In this document: piece after piece, positions 1 to 8,484 of the stretch
Numbering within the stretch: the stretch's first letter is position 1
Layout of the letters: the number at the start of each line of letters is the position of its first letter
DNA from: JAHTBL01 sp038532735
GTDB lineage: Bacteria > Pseudomonadota > Alphaproteobacteria > Rhodobacterales > Rhodobacteraceae
DNA: 64,000 bases
NCBI GenBank assembly: GCA_038532735.1
Contig: JBCBAC010000008.1
Location: 58,207-122,206 of the forward strand
Direction: 5' to 3'
Program-made: the position numbers and the translations under genes
Notes under the pieces: model-generated
The model's database searches: none
Seen by the model: the letters and a program-made list of their open reading frames with translations, nothing else
Told to the model about the DNA's origin: nothing

Positions 1-1125
1 GCGCGCCACGATCTCATCCAGCTCGGGCACCCGGCCCCAGATCGATACCATCCGCGCCAGGCGTTCGGCCCGTGCCGACGGGCTTTCCAGCCCCATCAGC
101 ATCCCTGCTTTCATCTGCGCGCGGGCGCGGCCCACCTCTTCGGGGGACATGTCATCGGCAGCGCGCTTCAGCTCGTCCATGGTGATATGGGTCAGCTCGC
201 CAATCTGCTCGGCACTGGTGCCCGCGTAGATCGTAGTCAGGCCAGTATCGGCATAGGCACCCGCTTGCGAAAAGATCGTGTAGCACAGTCCGCGCTTTTC
301 GCGGACCTCTTGGAACAGCCGCGAGGACATGCCGCCGCCAAAAGCAGTCGCAAAAATCTGTGCGGTGTAGATTTTCGGATCGCGGTAGTCTGGGCCTTCC
401 AAAGCCAGCGCGAAATGCACCTGCTCCAGATCCTTGATCTCGCGGCGCTCTCCACCGGCAAAAGCAGCCGCTTGGGGCGTAAACTCGGCCACCGGCGGCA
501 GATGCCCGAAGAGCTTCTCCGCCTCAGCGACTAACGCGGCGTGATCCACAGCCCCTGCTGCCGCAAGGATCATCTGGTTCGGCCCGTAATGCTCGGAGAC
601 AAAGCCCGACAAATCAGCTCGGCTGAAGCTGCGCACCCGTTCGCTTGGTCCAAGGATTGTGCGCCCCAAAGGCTGCTCTGGATAGGCCACCTCTTGCAAC
701 CAGTCGAAGACGATATCATCGGGCGTATCCAGCGCCTGACCGATCTCTTGTAGGATCACGCCGCGCTCAACCTCAATCTCGGCCTCGTCAAAGACCGGGT
801 TGAGCAGAATATCCGCGATCACATCCAGCGCCAGCGGCACGTCATTTGCCAAAACGCGGGCATAATAGGCCGTCATCTCGCGCGAAGTATAGGCGTTGAT
901 ATAGCCGCCCACATCTTCGATCTCTTCGGCGATCTGCAAAGGCGTGCGCCGCTCCGTCCCCTTGAACGCCATGTGTTCCAGGAAATGCGCGATGCCGTTT
1001 TGCTCGACCCGCTCGTGACGACCGCCCGCATTGACCCAGACCCCAATCGAGGCCGATTGCAGCCCCGGCATCTGTTCGGTCACGATCCGAAAGCCGTTGG
1101 AAAGTGTGTGAAGTTCGACTGTCAC
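1..1125 (-). CDS. M16 family zinc metallopeptidase (processing-peptidase-like), C-terminus cut by window edge
   Basis: The open frame runs from a GTG at 1125 to the window edge, giving 375 residues in frame; family members are usually somewhat over 400, so a short C-terminal piece is missing. The inverted zinc motif HFLEH (HxxEH) lies about 45 residues in, within NGIAHFLEHMAFKGT, and the family's downstream glutamate region follows. Proteins of this type (MPP/PqqL-like) cleave peptides in the periplasm or cytoplasm; the substrate here is unknown. No ATG lies near the conserved N-terminus (TVELHTLSNGFRI). The GTG overlaps the thrC stop as GTGA, which suggests translational coupling to thrC. 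Confidence 0.9.
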   Translation of the reverse strand, partial: MTVELHTLSNGFRIVTEQMPGLQSASIGVWVNAGGRHERVEQNGIAHFLEHMAFKGTERRTPLQIAEEIEDVGGYINAYTSREMTAYYARVLANDVPLALDVIADILLNPVFDEAEIEVERGVILQEIGQALDTPDDIVFDWLQEVAYPEQPLGRTILGPSERVRSFSRADLSGFVSEHYGPNQMILAAAGAVDHAALVAEAEKLFGHLPPVAEFTPQAAAFAGGERREIKDLEQVHFALALEGPDYRDPKIYTAQIFATAFGGGMSSRLFQEVREKRGLCYTIFSQAGAYADTGLTTIYAGTSAEQIGELTHITMDELKRAADDMSPEEVGRARAQMKAGMLMGLESPSARAERLARMVSIWGRVPELDEIVAR

Positions 1126-2510
1126 GCTTTGATCCGGTCCCTGATGATCGACTGGATTTCCGGCAGCCCACCGGCCACTTCAGTCATCCGTTCGGACCGG
1201 TCATAAAGGTCTGCCATGCGCGGGGGCAAGGGGGGCCGTGCACCCATCGCTGCCTCGACAGCGTCCGGGAACTTCGCCGGATGTGCTGTGGCCAACGTGA
1301 TCATCGGCGTGGCGCTTAGATGCGCCTCGGCCACATGCACGCCGATGGCGCTGTGCGGGCAGAGAACCTCGTTCATCGTCTTGTGCGCGCGCGTGATGGT
1401 CGCCGACGTTTCCTCCTCCGAGGCACGCCCCGAAGCAAACGTCTCCCGCAGGCTTTCCAGAGCCCCTTGAGAAACAGTGAACTGCCCGGTTTCCTTCAGC
1501 TCATCCATCTGCGCTTTGACCGCAGCCCCATCGCGCCCGTAGGCGTCGAACAGCGCGCGTTCGAAGTTCGAGGAGACCTGAATATCCATCGACGGGCTGA
1601 TCGAGGGCGTGACCCCTTCGGTCTTGTAGACACCCGTTTTCAGGCAGCGATCCAGAATGTCGTTCTGGTTGGTCGCGACCACCAGCTTCTCAATCGGCAG
1701 CCCCATGCGGCGGGCGATATAGCCCGCGAAGATGTCGCCAAAATTGCCCGTCGGCACGGTGAAGCTGATCGCGCGATCCGGCGCGCCAAGGCTCACAGCA
1801 GAGGTGAAATAATAAACAACCTGCGCCAGCACCCGCGCCCAGTTGATCGAGTTCACACCCGCCAGCCGCACGCCATCTCGGAAATCGAAATCGTTGAACA
1901 TGTCCTTTACGGCGGCCTGACAGGTGTCAAAGTCGCCCTCAATTGCCAGCGCATGGACATTCGCTTCAGACGGCGTCGTCATCTGGCGGCGCTGCACCTC
2001 GGAGACACGACCATTCGGGAACAGGATGAACACATCCACCGCGTCCAACCCGCGAAACGCCTCAATCGCCGCCGATCCGGTATCGCCCGACGTCGCGCCC
2101 ACAATCGTCACACGCTCGCCCGAGCGGGTCAGCGCGGCCTCAAACAGCTGACCAATCAGCTGCATGGCAAAGTCTTTGAAGGCCAGCGTCGGGCCGTGGA
2201 ACAGCTCCAGCAAGTAGTGGTTCTGCCCGATCTGCACCAACGGGGCGCGGGCATCATGGCCGAAGCCCGCATAGGAGCGGGCGATGATGTCGGTGAACTC
2301 CGCATCGGTGAACGTGTCGCCGATGAAAGGCCGCATGATGCGGTAGGCGACCTCTTCATAGGACAGGCCGCGCAGCGCCTTGATATCAGCCGCACTGATC
2401 GTCGGGATTTCCTCTGGCACATAAAGGCCGCCATCGCGGGCCAGACCGGTCAGCATCGCCTCTTCAAAACTCAAAACAGGCGCGGTGCCGCGGGTCGAAA
2501 TATAGCGCAT
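1122..2510 (-). CDS. thrC: Threonine synthase
   Basis: 462 residues. Converts O-phosphohomoserine to threonine with pyridoxal phosphate, the last step of threonine synthesis in the cytoplasm. The PLP lysine is in TLAFKDFAMQ (about K112), and the phosphate-binding loop is seen in VPTGNFGDIFAGY. The start MRYISTRG matches the family N-terminus; the frame stays open upstream to 2555, but that part lies inside the SURF1 gene. It begins 7 nt after the SURF1 stop and overlaps the M16 peptidase gene by 4 nt, so it appears to be cotranscribed with the cytochrome oxidase genes. That linkage recurs in Rhodobacteraceae and has no obvious metabolic logic. Confidence 0.96.
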   Translation of the reverse strand: MRYISTRGTAPVLSFEEAMLTGLARDGGLYVPEEIPTISAADIKALRGLSYEEVAYRIMRPFIGDTFTDAEFTDIIARSYAGFGHDARAPLVQIGQNHYLLELFHGPTLAFKDFAMQLIGQLFEAALTRSGERVTIVGATSGDTGSAAIEAFRGLDAVDVFILFPNGRVSEVQRRQMTTPSEANVHALAIEGDFDTCQAAVKDMFNDFDFRDGVRLAGVNSINWARVLAQVVYYFTSAVSLGAPDRAISFTVPTGNFGDIFAGYIARRMGLPIEKLVVATNQNDILDRCLKTGVYKTEGVTPSISPSMDIQVSSNFERALFDAYGRDGAAVKAQMDELKETGQFTVSQGALESLRETFASGRASEEETSATITRAHKTMNEVLCPHSAIGVHVAEAHLSATPMITLATAHPAKFPDAVEAAMGARPPLPPRMADLYDRSERMTEVAGGLPEIQSIIRDRIKA

Positions 2511-2517
2511 TATCGTC

Positions 2518-3192
2518 TTAGCCTTTCGTCGTCGTCCGCCTGATACGCGAGACAAGAAACGCTGTCATCCCCAACCAGACAACAGCCAGCGAAAACCACG
2601 TAATCGCATAATTCAGGTGATCGTTCGGGATCGCGCTGCTGTCTACAGGCAAGGGCGTCACGGACGGGTCCGTTTGCGTCGCTGCGATCACCAGAAGTGG
2701 TTCGGTGTCGAGGGCCGCGGCCATTGTTGGCACATCGCGGGAGAACCAGATATTCGCCGCCAGATCATTCTCAGGGGTGTAGCTGTCGATCTCATCGGGC
2801 CAATGCAGATTGCCCCGGACCGTCACCGGACCGCCCACGCGGTCGGCGTCCTTCGCCTCCAGCGGAATAAAGCCCTGATCCAGCAGGACGCGACGGCCTT
2901 CAACCTCAAAAGGGGTGATGATGCGATAGCCCGCCCCATCTTGTTTGGTCGACACCAGAACATGAACCTCTGGCACACCAATGACACCGGTCAGTTCAAC
3001 CGGCGCATAACGATCTGCCTCCGGGTCCGGGTCAACCGGCAGCGCAATCGCAGGGCCGCTGATCTGCGCGTCGATCTCGGCAAGAATGCCCTGTTTCCAA
3101 TCTAACCGCTGCATCTGCCAGACCCCCAGCGACACCAGAATGGCCGCGCCGACAAAGCCAAGCAGCAGTGGAAAGATCAGGCGAGCGGTCAT
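2518..3192 (-). CDS. SURF1 family cytochrome oxidase biogenesis protein
   Basis: 224 residues. SURF1 proteins help insert heme a into subunit I of aa3-type oxidases. The layout is typical: an N-terminal membrane span at about residues 4-25 ending in GVWQMQRLDWK, a large periplasmic domain, and a C-terminal span near residues 193-217 followed by a basic tail (SRIRRTTTKG). It lies downstream of ctaE, separated by a hairpin with a T-run that may reduce read-through, and 7 nt upstream of thrC. Confidence 0.92.
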   Translation of the reverse strand: MTARLIFPLLLGFVGAAILVSLGVWQMQRLDWKQGILAEIDAQISGPAIALPVDPDPEADRYAPVELTGVIGVPEVHVLVSTKQDGAGYRIITPFEVEGRRVLLDQGFIPLEAKDADRVGGPVTVRGNLHWPDEIDSYTPENDLAANIWFSRDVPTMAAALDTEPLLVIAATQTDPSVTPLPVDSSAIPNDHLNYAITWFSLAVVWLGMTAFLVSRIRRTTTKG

Positions 3193-3205
3193 GGAACCCC
3201 CAAGT

Positions 3206-3233
3206 GAAAAGCGCGGAAGCCAAGCCTCCGCGC
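3206..3233 (-). terminator. Hairpin between ctaE and the SURF1 gene
   Basis: On the minus strand a 7-bp perfect stem (GCGCGGA / TCCGCGC; arms 3211-3217 and 3227-3233) is followed by TTTTC. This has the shape of an intrinsic terminator or attenuator lying between ctaE and the SURF1 gene. As the downstream genes continue on the same strand, it probably lowers rather than stops transcription. Confidence 0.5.
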
Positions 3234-3261
3234 CTTTGAAAATGTCTCGTCGGTGGGAGGC

Positions 3262-4065
3262 TTATATGCCCCAGATATAGACAGCTGCGAAGAGGAACAA
3301 CCAGACCACATCAACGAAGTGCCAATACCAGGCGGCGGCCTCGAACCCGACGTGCTTCTCGGCTGTGAAATGCCCGGCGCGGACGCGCAGATAGCACACA
3401 AACAGGAAGATCGTCCCGATGATCACGTGCAGACCATGGAAGCCTGTCGCCATGAAGAAATTCGAGAAGAACTTATCGCCGCCGAAGGTCCAGTCCTGCT
3501 CAACCAGCAGGTAACGGTATTCGTAAGCCTGCAGGAAGGTGAAGAAGATACCCAGCAGAACACCGATCAGAAGGCCCCATTCCACGTCCTTACGGTTCTC
3601 ATTGTGCACCAGCGCGTGGTGGGCCCAAGTGACCGCGCAGCCCGAGAGAAGCAGCACAAGGGTGTTGATCAGCGGCAGGTGGAACGCGTCGACCTGGTAG
3701 AACTCGGGGCTGACATATTCAGACCCCACATATTCATCCATCGGGTAAAGCGCGTGCTTGAAGAACGACCAGAACCATGCGGCAAAGAACATGACCTCTG
3801 ACATCACGAAGAGGATGAAGCCGTAGCGCAAACCAATGCGAACAGCCGGTGTGTGATCGCCTTGCTGGCTTTCCGTCACAACATCCGACCACCAGCCGAA
3901 CATGACGTAAAGGACAGCAACAAAGCCCATCAGGAACATCCACGGGCCCGAGCCGTGCATCCAAAGGACGGCGCCGAAAAGCATGACAAACGCCCCGACA
4001 GAGGCAATGAGCGGCCAGGCGGAGGGGCTCAGGATGTGATAATCGTGGTTCTTAGCATGTGCCAT
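3262..4065 (-). CDS. ctaE: Cytochrome c oxidase subunit III (aa3 type)
   Basis: 267 residues with about seven hydrophobic spans, the usual subunit III size. Family landmarks include the N-terminal HDYHILSPSAWP segment, the FFAAWFWSFFKHAL segment and a C-terminal HFVDVVWLFLFAAVYIWG. The subunit stabilises the catalytic core of the oxidase in the inner membrane. It sits between ctaG and the SURF1 gene in the oxidase assembly operon. Subunit I (ctaD) is not in this stretch and must be encoded elsewhere, as is common in this family. Confidence 0.97.
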   Translation of the reverse strand: MAHAKNHDYHILSPSAWPLIASVGAFVMLFGAVLWMHGSGPWMFLMGFVAVLYVMFGWWSDVVTESQQGDHTPAVRIGLRYGFILFVMSEVMFFAAWFWSFFKHALYPMDEYVGSEYVSPEFYQVDAFHLPLINTLVLLLSGCAVTWAHHALVHNENRKDVEWGLLIGVLLGIFFTFLQAYEYRYLLVEQDWTFGGDKFFSNFFMATGFHGLHVIIGTIFLFVCYLRVRAGHFTAEKHVGFEAAAWYWHFVDVVWLFLFAAVYIWGI

Positions 4066-4086
4066 GGTCTGTTCCCTGGTCCTTGA

Positions 4087-4665
4087 TTAGTTCACGGCCC
4101 CGTCCGAGGGGACCGACAGCTTTGCTGTGTCCTCGGGGAGGTCCATTTCATAGAAAGTGTATGACAGTGTGATGTTGTGCACGTACTGCCCTTCGCGATC
4201 CTCGACGATTTCGGGATCTACAAAGAACGTGACGGGCATCGACACGCGCTCGCCGGGCTGGAGCATCTGTTCCTCAAAGCAAAAGCATTGGATTTTGCTG
4301 AAGAATGCGCCCGCGGCATAGGGTGAGACGTTATAGCTGGCAGTCCCAGCAATGGGGCGGTCCGTTGGGTTATACGCCTCATAGAACGCCAAACCGGTCT
4401 CGCCAATGCGCACTTCCATCTCGCGCTGAACCGGTTTGAATTCCCACGGCATGTCACGCTCAAGCGAGGCGTCAAAGCGCACCGTGATCGTCTGATCTAG
4501 GATCATGTCGCTGCCGCTTTCCGCGACATTCGTCGTACCACCATACCCGGTGACCCGGCAAAACCAGTCATAAAGCGGGACAGAGGCCCAAGCGAGCCCG
4601 CCCATCAGCACAACGACCCCAACGGTCTGTGCGAGCGTCTTTTGCTTGCCTTCAAGTCCAAACAT
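4087..4665 (-). CDS. ctaG: Cytochrome c oxidase copper chaperone CtaG/Cox11
   Basis: 192 residues. Delivers copper to the CuB site of subunit I at the periplasmic face of the membrane. One N-terminal membrane span (about residues 10-30) precedes a periplasmic domain carrying the Cox11 copper motif CFCF (Cys about 127 and 129) and a conserved Cys in the WFCRVTG segment just after the span. I start at the ATG that shares its A with the stop of the upstream small gene (TGATG), which has a GAGGAGG ribosome site; a TTG one codon earlier is less likely. Confidence 0.95.
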   Translation of the reverse strand: MFGLEGKQKTLAQTVGVVVLMGGLAWASVPLYDWFCRVTGYGGTTNVAESGSDMILDQTITVRFDASLERDMPWEFKPVQREMEVRIGETGLAFYEAYNPTDRPIAGTASYNVSPYAAGAFFSKIQCFCFEEQMLQPGERVSMPVTFFVDPEIVEDREGQYVHNITLSYTFYEMDLPEDTAKLSVPSDGAVN

Positions 4666-4856
4666 CAATTGCCCTCCTCAGATGGCACCATGTGCAACCG
4701 CGGAGCGTGATCAAACGCTTCCATCGGTTGACCGGATGTGACTTTAACAACGGTCAGGCCAAAAACGATCCCGATCAAGCCGACCAGAACGACAGCCAGC
4801 GAGACATTCCGACCAAAGCGCCGGGTATGCAATTCGTGGTCCTTTGAGAACGCCAT
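4665..4856 (-). CDS. Small single-span membrane protein of the cytochrome oxidase operon (CoxF-like)
   Basis: 63 residues with a basic N-terminus (FSKDHELHTRRFGRN), one hydrophobic span (about residues 18-40) and a short periplasmic tail. Small proteins at this position between ctaB and ctaG are common in Rhodobacterales and are sometimes annotated CoxF; their biochemical role is not established. The ATG overlaps the ctaB stop as TGATG and is preceded by GGAGG at good spacing; a GTG lies one codon earlier. The overlap on both sides points to obligate cotranslation with ctaB and ctaG. Confidence 0.8.
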   Translation of the reverse strand: MAFSKDHELHTRRFGRNVSLAVVLVGLIGIVFGLTVVKVTSGQPMEAFDHAPRLHMVPSEEGN

Positions 4857-5791
4857 CACCAGCCTCCCAAACCAAATGGCGACAGAGCCGGTTTCACCAG
4901 CAGCGCACCGAAATGCAAGAAAAGGTAAAGCAGCGAGAACTTAAAGAAGGCTTTCTCAACCTTATAGTTGTCCGCCTCAGCCTGCATCTCATCACGGCGC
5001 CAAATCTCAATCGCGCCTTTGATGAACCACGCATTCAGCGCCACGGCGATCGCCAGATAGATCGGACCTGCAATCGCTGAGAAGCCCAAGCCAACGGCGA
5101 CGGGTGCCAGCAACAGCGTATAGGCCAGCAAGTGGTTGCGGGTCGTGCGGCGGCCATGGGTGACCGTCAGCATCGGCACACCAGCATCGTCGTAATCAGA
5201 CTTCATGAAGAGCGCCAGCGCCCAGAAATGCGGCGGCGTCCACATGAAGATGATCGCGAACATTAACACTGATTCAAGGGAGATGCCGCCCGTGACAATC
5301 GCCCAACCAATCATCGGAGGGAATGCACCCGCTGCCCCACCGATCACGATGTTTTGCGGGGTCGAACGCTTCAACCACATCGAATAAACGACAGCATAGA
5401 AGAAAATCGTGAAGGCCAGAAGGCCTGCAGCCAGCGCGTTTGTCGCAAGCCACAGCAGCACGACGGAGAAACCAGACAGCGCCACGCCAACAGCCAGCGC
5501 GTCGTTGGGTGTCACCTTACCTGCCGGAATAGGCCGCTTTTGCGTACGGCGCATGATGCGGTCGATATCCGCGTCCCACCACATATTTAGCGCACCGGAA
5601 GCCCCGGCACCGATGGCGACAAACAGGATCCCACAAAAGGCCACGAAAGGATGGATCGAGCCCGGAGCAACCAGAAGGCCAACGAGGGCTGTAAAGATCA
5701 CAAGCGACATCACACGGGGCTTGAGCAGCGCAAAGAAGTCGCTGAACTGCGCGTCGCCTGTCTCCGGCTTGTTGATGCTTGTATCGCTCAT
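4856..5791 (-). CDS. ctaB: Protoheme IX farnesyltransferase (heme O synthase)
   Basis: 311 residues, a UbiA-superfamily membrane prenyltransferase with about nine spans. Adds a farnesyl group to heme B to make heme O, the precursor of heme A for the aa3 oxidase. The prenyl diphosphate site is visible as NMWWDADIDRIMRRTQKRP (Asn about 69, Asp 73 and 77), and the second acidic loop as YDDAGVPML. A ribosome site (AGGAAAG) precedes the ATG. It lies 48 nt downstream of ctaC and overlaps the next small gene. Confidence 0.97.
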   Translation of the reverse strand: MSDTSINKPETGDAQFSDFFALLKPRVMSLVIFTALVGLLVAPGSIHPFVAFCGILFVAIGAGASGALNMWWDADIDRIMRRTQKRPIPAGKVTPNDALAVGVALSGFSVVLLWLATNALAAGLLAFTIFFYAVVYSMWLKRSTPQNIVIGGAAGAFPPMIGWAIVTGGISLESVLMFAIIFMWTPPHFWALALFMKSDYDDAGVPMLTVTHGRRTTRNHLLAYTLLLAPVAVGLGFSAIAGPIYLAIAVALNAWFIKGAIEIWRRDEMQAEADNYKVEKAFFKFSLLYLFLHFGALLVKPALSPFGLGGW

Positions 5792-5839
5792 TCTGCTTTC
5801 CTGGCTAAAGGGGGCAGGTGCGCCCTGCCCCGTCTGGCT

Positions 5840-6691
5840 TTACTTGGCCGAGGCCACCTCGATGCTGCGCGGGGTGCCTGCAAATTCTTCGATGGCGCCG
5901 TCCAGCCACTGCTCGTAGGCCTCTTCGCTGACCACTTTTACGGTGATCGGCATGTAAGCGTGGTCCTTACCGCAAAGCTCGGAACACTGGCCGAAATAGA
6001 CGCCTTCCTTCTCGGCAGCGAACCACAGCTCGGCCAAACGACCCGGCACCGCGTCTTGCTTCACGCCAAAGGCTGGGATGGTCCAAGAGTGGATCACATC
6101 ACCGCCGGTCACCTGCATGACGACGGTTTTGCCAACGGGGACGACGACAGCCGTATCCGTGGCCAGCAGGAAGGCCTGATCTTCATAGCCATAATCGGCC
6201 AGCTCTTCGCGCTGCAGCATGAAGCTGTCGAAAGCAAACTCGTGATCGACATATTCATAGCCCCAATACCATTGGTATCCGGTCACTTTGATCGTGATGT
6301 CCGCCTCAGGAATTTCCTGCTGCTTGAACAGCACCGGCAGCGAGAACGCACCGATAAACATCAAGATGACAATCGGCACGACGGTCCACGTCACCTCCAA
6401 CGCAGAATGGTGTGTGAAAGTTGCCGGGGTCGGATTGCTGCGCCGATTATAGCGCACCATCACGACGACCAGCAGGGCGGTCACGAAGAGCGTGATAATC
6501 GTGATGATAACCAGCAACATCCCGTCCAGCCATTGCAGATCGCGGGCCAATTCGGTTGCGGCCGGCTGAAAGCCAATGCCACGCTCGACCGGCTGCCCGA
6601 TCACTTCGAGGTCTTGCAGGGCGTCTTGCGCCTGGGCCGCGCCCGCTGTCAGAAAACCGGCCAGACCGGCGAGTTTCGTCATCAATCGCAT
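5840..6691 (-). CDS. ctaC: Cytochrome c oxidase subunit II
   Basis: 283 residues. Carries the CuA centre that takes electrons from cytochrome c. A signal peptide (to about residue 21, AAQAQDA) is followed by two membrane spans and a periplasmic cupredoxin domain. The CuA ligands are all present: His about 201 (VIHSWTIPAFG) and the GQCSELCGKDHAYM block with Cys 236, Cys 240, His 244 and Met 247. The aromatic electron-entry patch QWYWGYEY is intact. It is the first gene of the assembly operon; a FNR-type site lies about 150 bp upstream. Confidence 0.97.
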   Translation of the reverse strand: MRLMTKLAGLAGFLTAGAAQAQDALQDLEVIGQPVERGIGFQPAATELARDLQWLDGMLLVIITIITLFVTALLVVVMVRYNRRSNPTPATFTHHSALEVTWTVVPIVILMFIGAFSLPVLFKQQEIPEADITIKVTGYQWYWGYEYVDHEFAFDSFMLQREELADYGYEDQAFLLATDTAVVVPVGKTVVMQVTGGDVIHSWTIPAFGVKQDAVPGRLAELWFAAEKEGVYFGQCSELCGKDHAYMPITVKVVSEEAYEQWLDGAIEEFAGTPRSIEVASAK

Positions 6692-6889
6692 GTGTGTATT
6701 CCCATCGGTTGCGGGTGTGTTTCACCCATCGTGACGGAGGCCTCCAGAGGAAGGCGGAATCCCGTTGTATTCAGCGCTCTGTGAACCATATTCTAGGGGG
6801 CAGAACAAGATTGTCCCTTGCGGCAAACGGACGCTTTTCTTTGATCTGGATCAAGTTTCTCGGCGCGTGCCAAAAATAAGGAAACCCAT
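6692..6889. promoter_or_regulatory. Divergent control region between ctaC and tldD
   Basis: 198 bp separate the divergent starts of ctaC and tldD, so both must be promoted here. The clearest element is the FNR-type palindrome at 6841-6854. I cannot place the -10 and -35 boxes with confidence. Confidence 0.6.
6841..6854. promoter_or_regulatory. FNR/FnrL-type binding site
   Basis: The sequence TTGATCTGGATCAA matches the FNR/FnrL consensus TTGAT-N4-ATCAA exactly, and the inner bases extend the dyad to 6+6. It is centred about 42 bp upstream of the tldD start codon and 156 bp upstream of the ctaC start codon. FnrL is the oxygen-responsive regulator of this type in Rhodobacterales. That it acts on the aa3 oxidase operon, rather than on tldD, is inference. 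Confidence 0.65.
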
Positions 6890-8311
6890 ATGCCCACTGA
6901 CGTTTTTCGCCCGTTTGAGACTTATCTGGACGCCGATCACGCCTTATCTACCTTGCGCGACGCCACGGCAGGCGCCGATGATGGCGAGCTTTTTCTGGAG
7001 CGTCGCCGCTCCGAGATGATCTCTTTTGATGATGGACGGGTCAAAACCGCCAGCTACGACGCCTCCGAAGGATTCGGGTTGCGCGCCGTGCGCGGCGAAG
7101 TCGCCGGGTATGCCCACTCCTCCGAGATCAGCGAAAGCGCACTTTTGCGTGCAGTTGGCACCACCCGGCTGGCTGTCGGCGATGGCGGCGGCACGCTGGC
7201 GACAGGGCCTGCCGCGACAAACCAAAAGCTCTATGGCGACGAAAACCCAATGGAGGCTTATGAGTTTCCGGTAAAGATCGAGCTGCTGCGCGAGATTGAC
7301 GCCTTCGCCCGTGGCCTTGATGCGCGGGTCGTGCAGGTCTCCGCCTCGCTCGGCGCGTCGATGCAAGAGATCGAGATCATGCGCCCCGATGGCACCCGCG
7401 TCCGCGATGCCCGACCTATGTCACGGCTCAACGTCTCGGTCATCGTCGAGCAAAACGGACGCCGCGAAAGCGGCGGCACTGGCGCAGGAGGGCGCGACGG
7501 GCTGGCCCGGCTGATGGAGCCCGGTCACTGGCAACCCGCGATCCGCGAGGCGCTGCGCATCGCGCTTGTCAATCTGGAGGCCGAGCCAGCCCCTGCAGGC
7601 GTGATGGATGTGGTGCTCGGCCCCGGCTGGCCCGGCATCCTTTTACACGAAGCCGTGGGACACGGGCTTGAGGGTGATTTCAATCGCAAAGGCTCTTCCG
7701 CCTTTGCCGGTCTGATGGGCCAGCAAGTGGCGGCCAAGGGTGTAACGGTGCTGGATGACGGCACGATCCCGGATCGTCGCGGCTCCATCACGATTGATGA
7801 TGAGGGCACGCCTTCGGCCAAGAACGTGTTGATCGAGGACGGAATTCTTGTGGGCTACATGCAGGACCGGCAAAACGCCCGGCTCATGGGGGTTGCCCCC
7901 ACCGGCAACGGGCGGCGCGAAAGCTATGCCCACGCGCCGATGCCACGCATGACCAACACCTACATGCTGAGCGGGGACGCAGCACCCGACGATATCGTTG
8001 CGGATTTGAAAGACGGCATTTACGCCGTGGGCTTCGGCGGCGGTCAGGTCGATATCACCAATGGCAAATTCGTGTTCTCCTGCACCGAAGCCTACCGCGT
8101 GAAGAACGGCAAAGTGGGCGCACCTGTGAAGGGCGCGACGCTGATCGGCGACGGCGCAACAGCGCTGCGGCACATCCGGGCCATCGGCAATGACATGGCG
8201 CTGGATCCGGGCATCGGCAATTGCGGCAAGGCCGGGCAATGGGTGCCGGTGGGCGTCGGGCAACCGACGTTGATGATCGGCGGTCTGACCGTCGGTGGGT
8301 CCGCTGCGTAA
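6890..8311 (+). CDS. tldD: Metalloprotease TldD
   Basis: 473 residues, normal for TldD, which acts with TldE (PmbA) as a zinc protease that unravels and degrades peptides. The motif HEAVGH (HExxxH, His about 253 to 258) in LLHEAVGHGLEGDFNRKG is the TldD zinc site, and the glycine-rich C-terminal core is intact. A GGAAA-like ribosome site precedes the ATG. The partner gene pmbA is not in this window. Confidence 0.96.
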   Translation: MPTDVFRPFETYLDADHALSTLRDATAGADDGELFLERRRSEMISFDDGRVKTASYDASEGFGLRAVRGEVAGYAHSSEISESALLRAVGTTRLAVGDGGGTLATGPAATNQKLYGDENPMEAYEFPVKIELLREIDAFARGLDARVVQVSASLGASMQEIEIMRPDGTRVRDARPMSRLNVSVIVEQNGRRESGGTGAGGRDGLARLMEPGHWQPAIREALRIALVNLEAEPAPAGVMDVVLGPGWPGILLHEAVGHGLEGDFNRKGSSAFAGLMGQQVAAKGVTVLDDGTIPDRRGSITIDDEGTPSAKNVLIEDGILVGYMQDRQNARLMGVAPTGNGRRESYAHAPMPRMTNTYMLSGDAAPDDIVADLKDGIYAVGFGGGQVDITNGKFVFSCTEAYRVKNGKVGAPVKGATLIGDGATALRHIRAIGNDMALDPGIGNCGKAGQWVPVGVGQPTLMIGGLTVGGSAA

Positions 8312-8343
8312 AGAGGTTTTGCGCCTGCTTCGCAGTCGCCTCG

Positions 8344-8402
8344 CGCGGATTTGCTCTGCAAATCCGCGCAGCCTCCGGCGGGGATATTTGTAAAAAGCGA
8401 AA
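8344..8402. repeat. 11-bp perfect hairpin plus dispersed intergenic repeat copy
   Basis: A perfect inverted repeat CGCGGATTTGC / GCAAATCCGCG (8344-8354 and 8358-8368, 3-nt loop) is followed directly by GCCTCCGGCGGGGATATTTG and AAAAAGCGAA. The second part recurs, reversed, at about 41318-41346, and a related left half occurs at 61009. There is no clear T-run for the plus strand. This is most likely a repeat-derived 3' structure after tldD. Confidence 0.6.
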
Positions 8403-8484
8403 GACAGGCTCTCTGTCCATATCGGTTTACGCCTTGTTAACCGTCGCGACGCTATACCTGATTCTGCAAAAGACGGAGCGACGG

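Noticed and set aside
8221..8484. N-terminal extension of DprA through the tldD 3' end
   Set aside because: The extra 88 codons translate the tldD overlap and repeat DNA; the ATG at 8485 has a good ribosome site and the family N-terminus.
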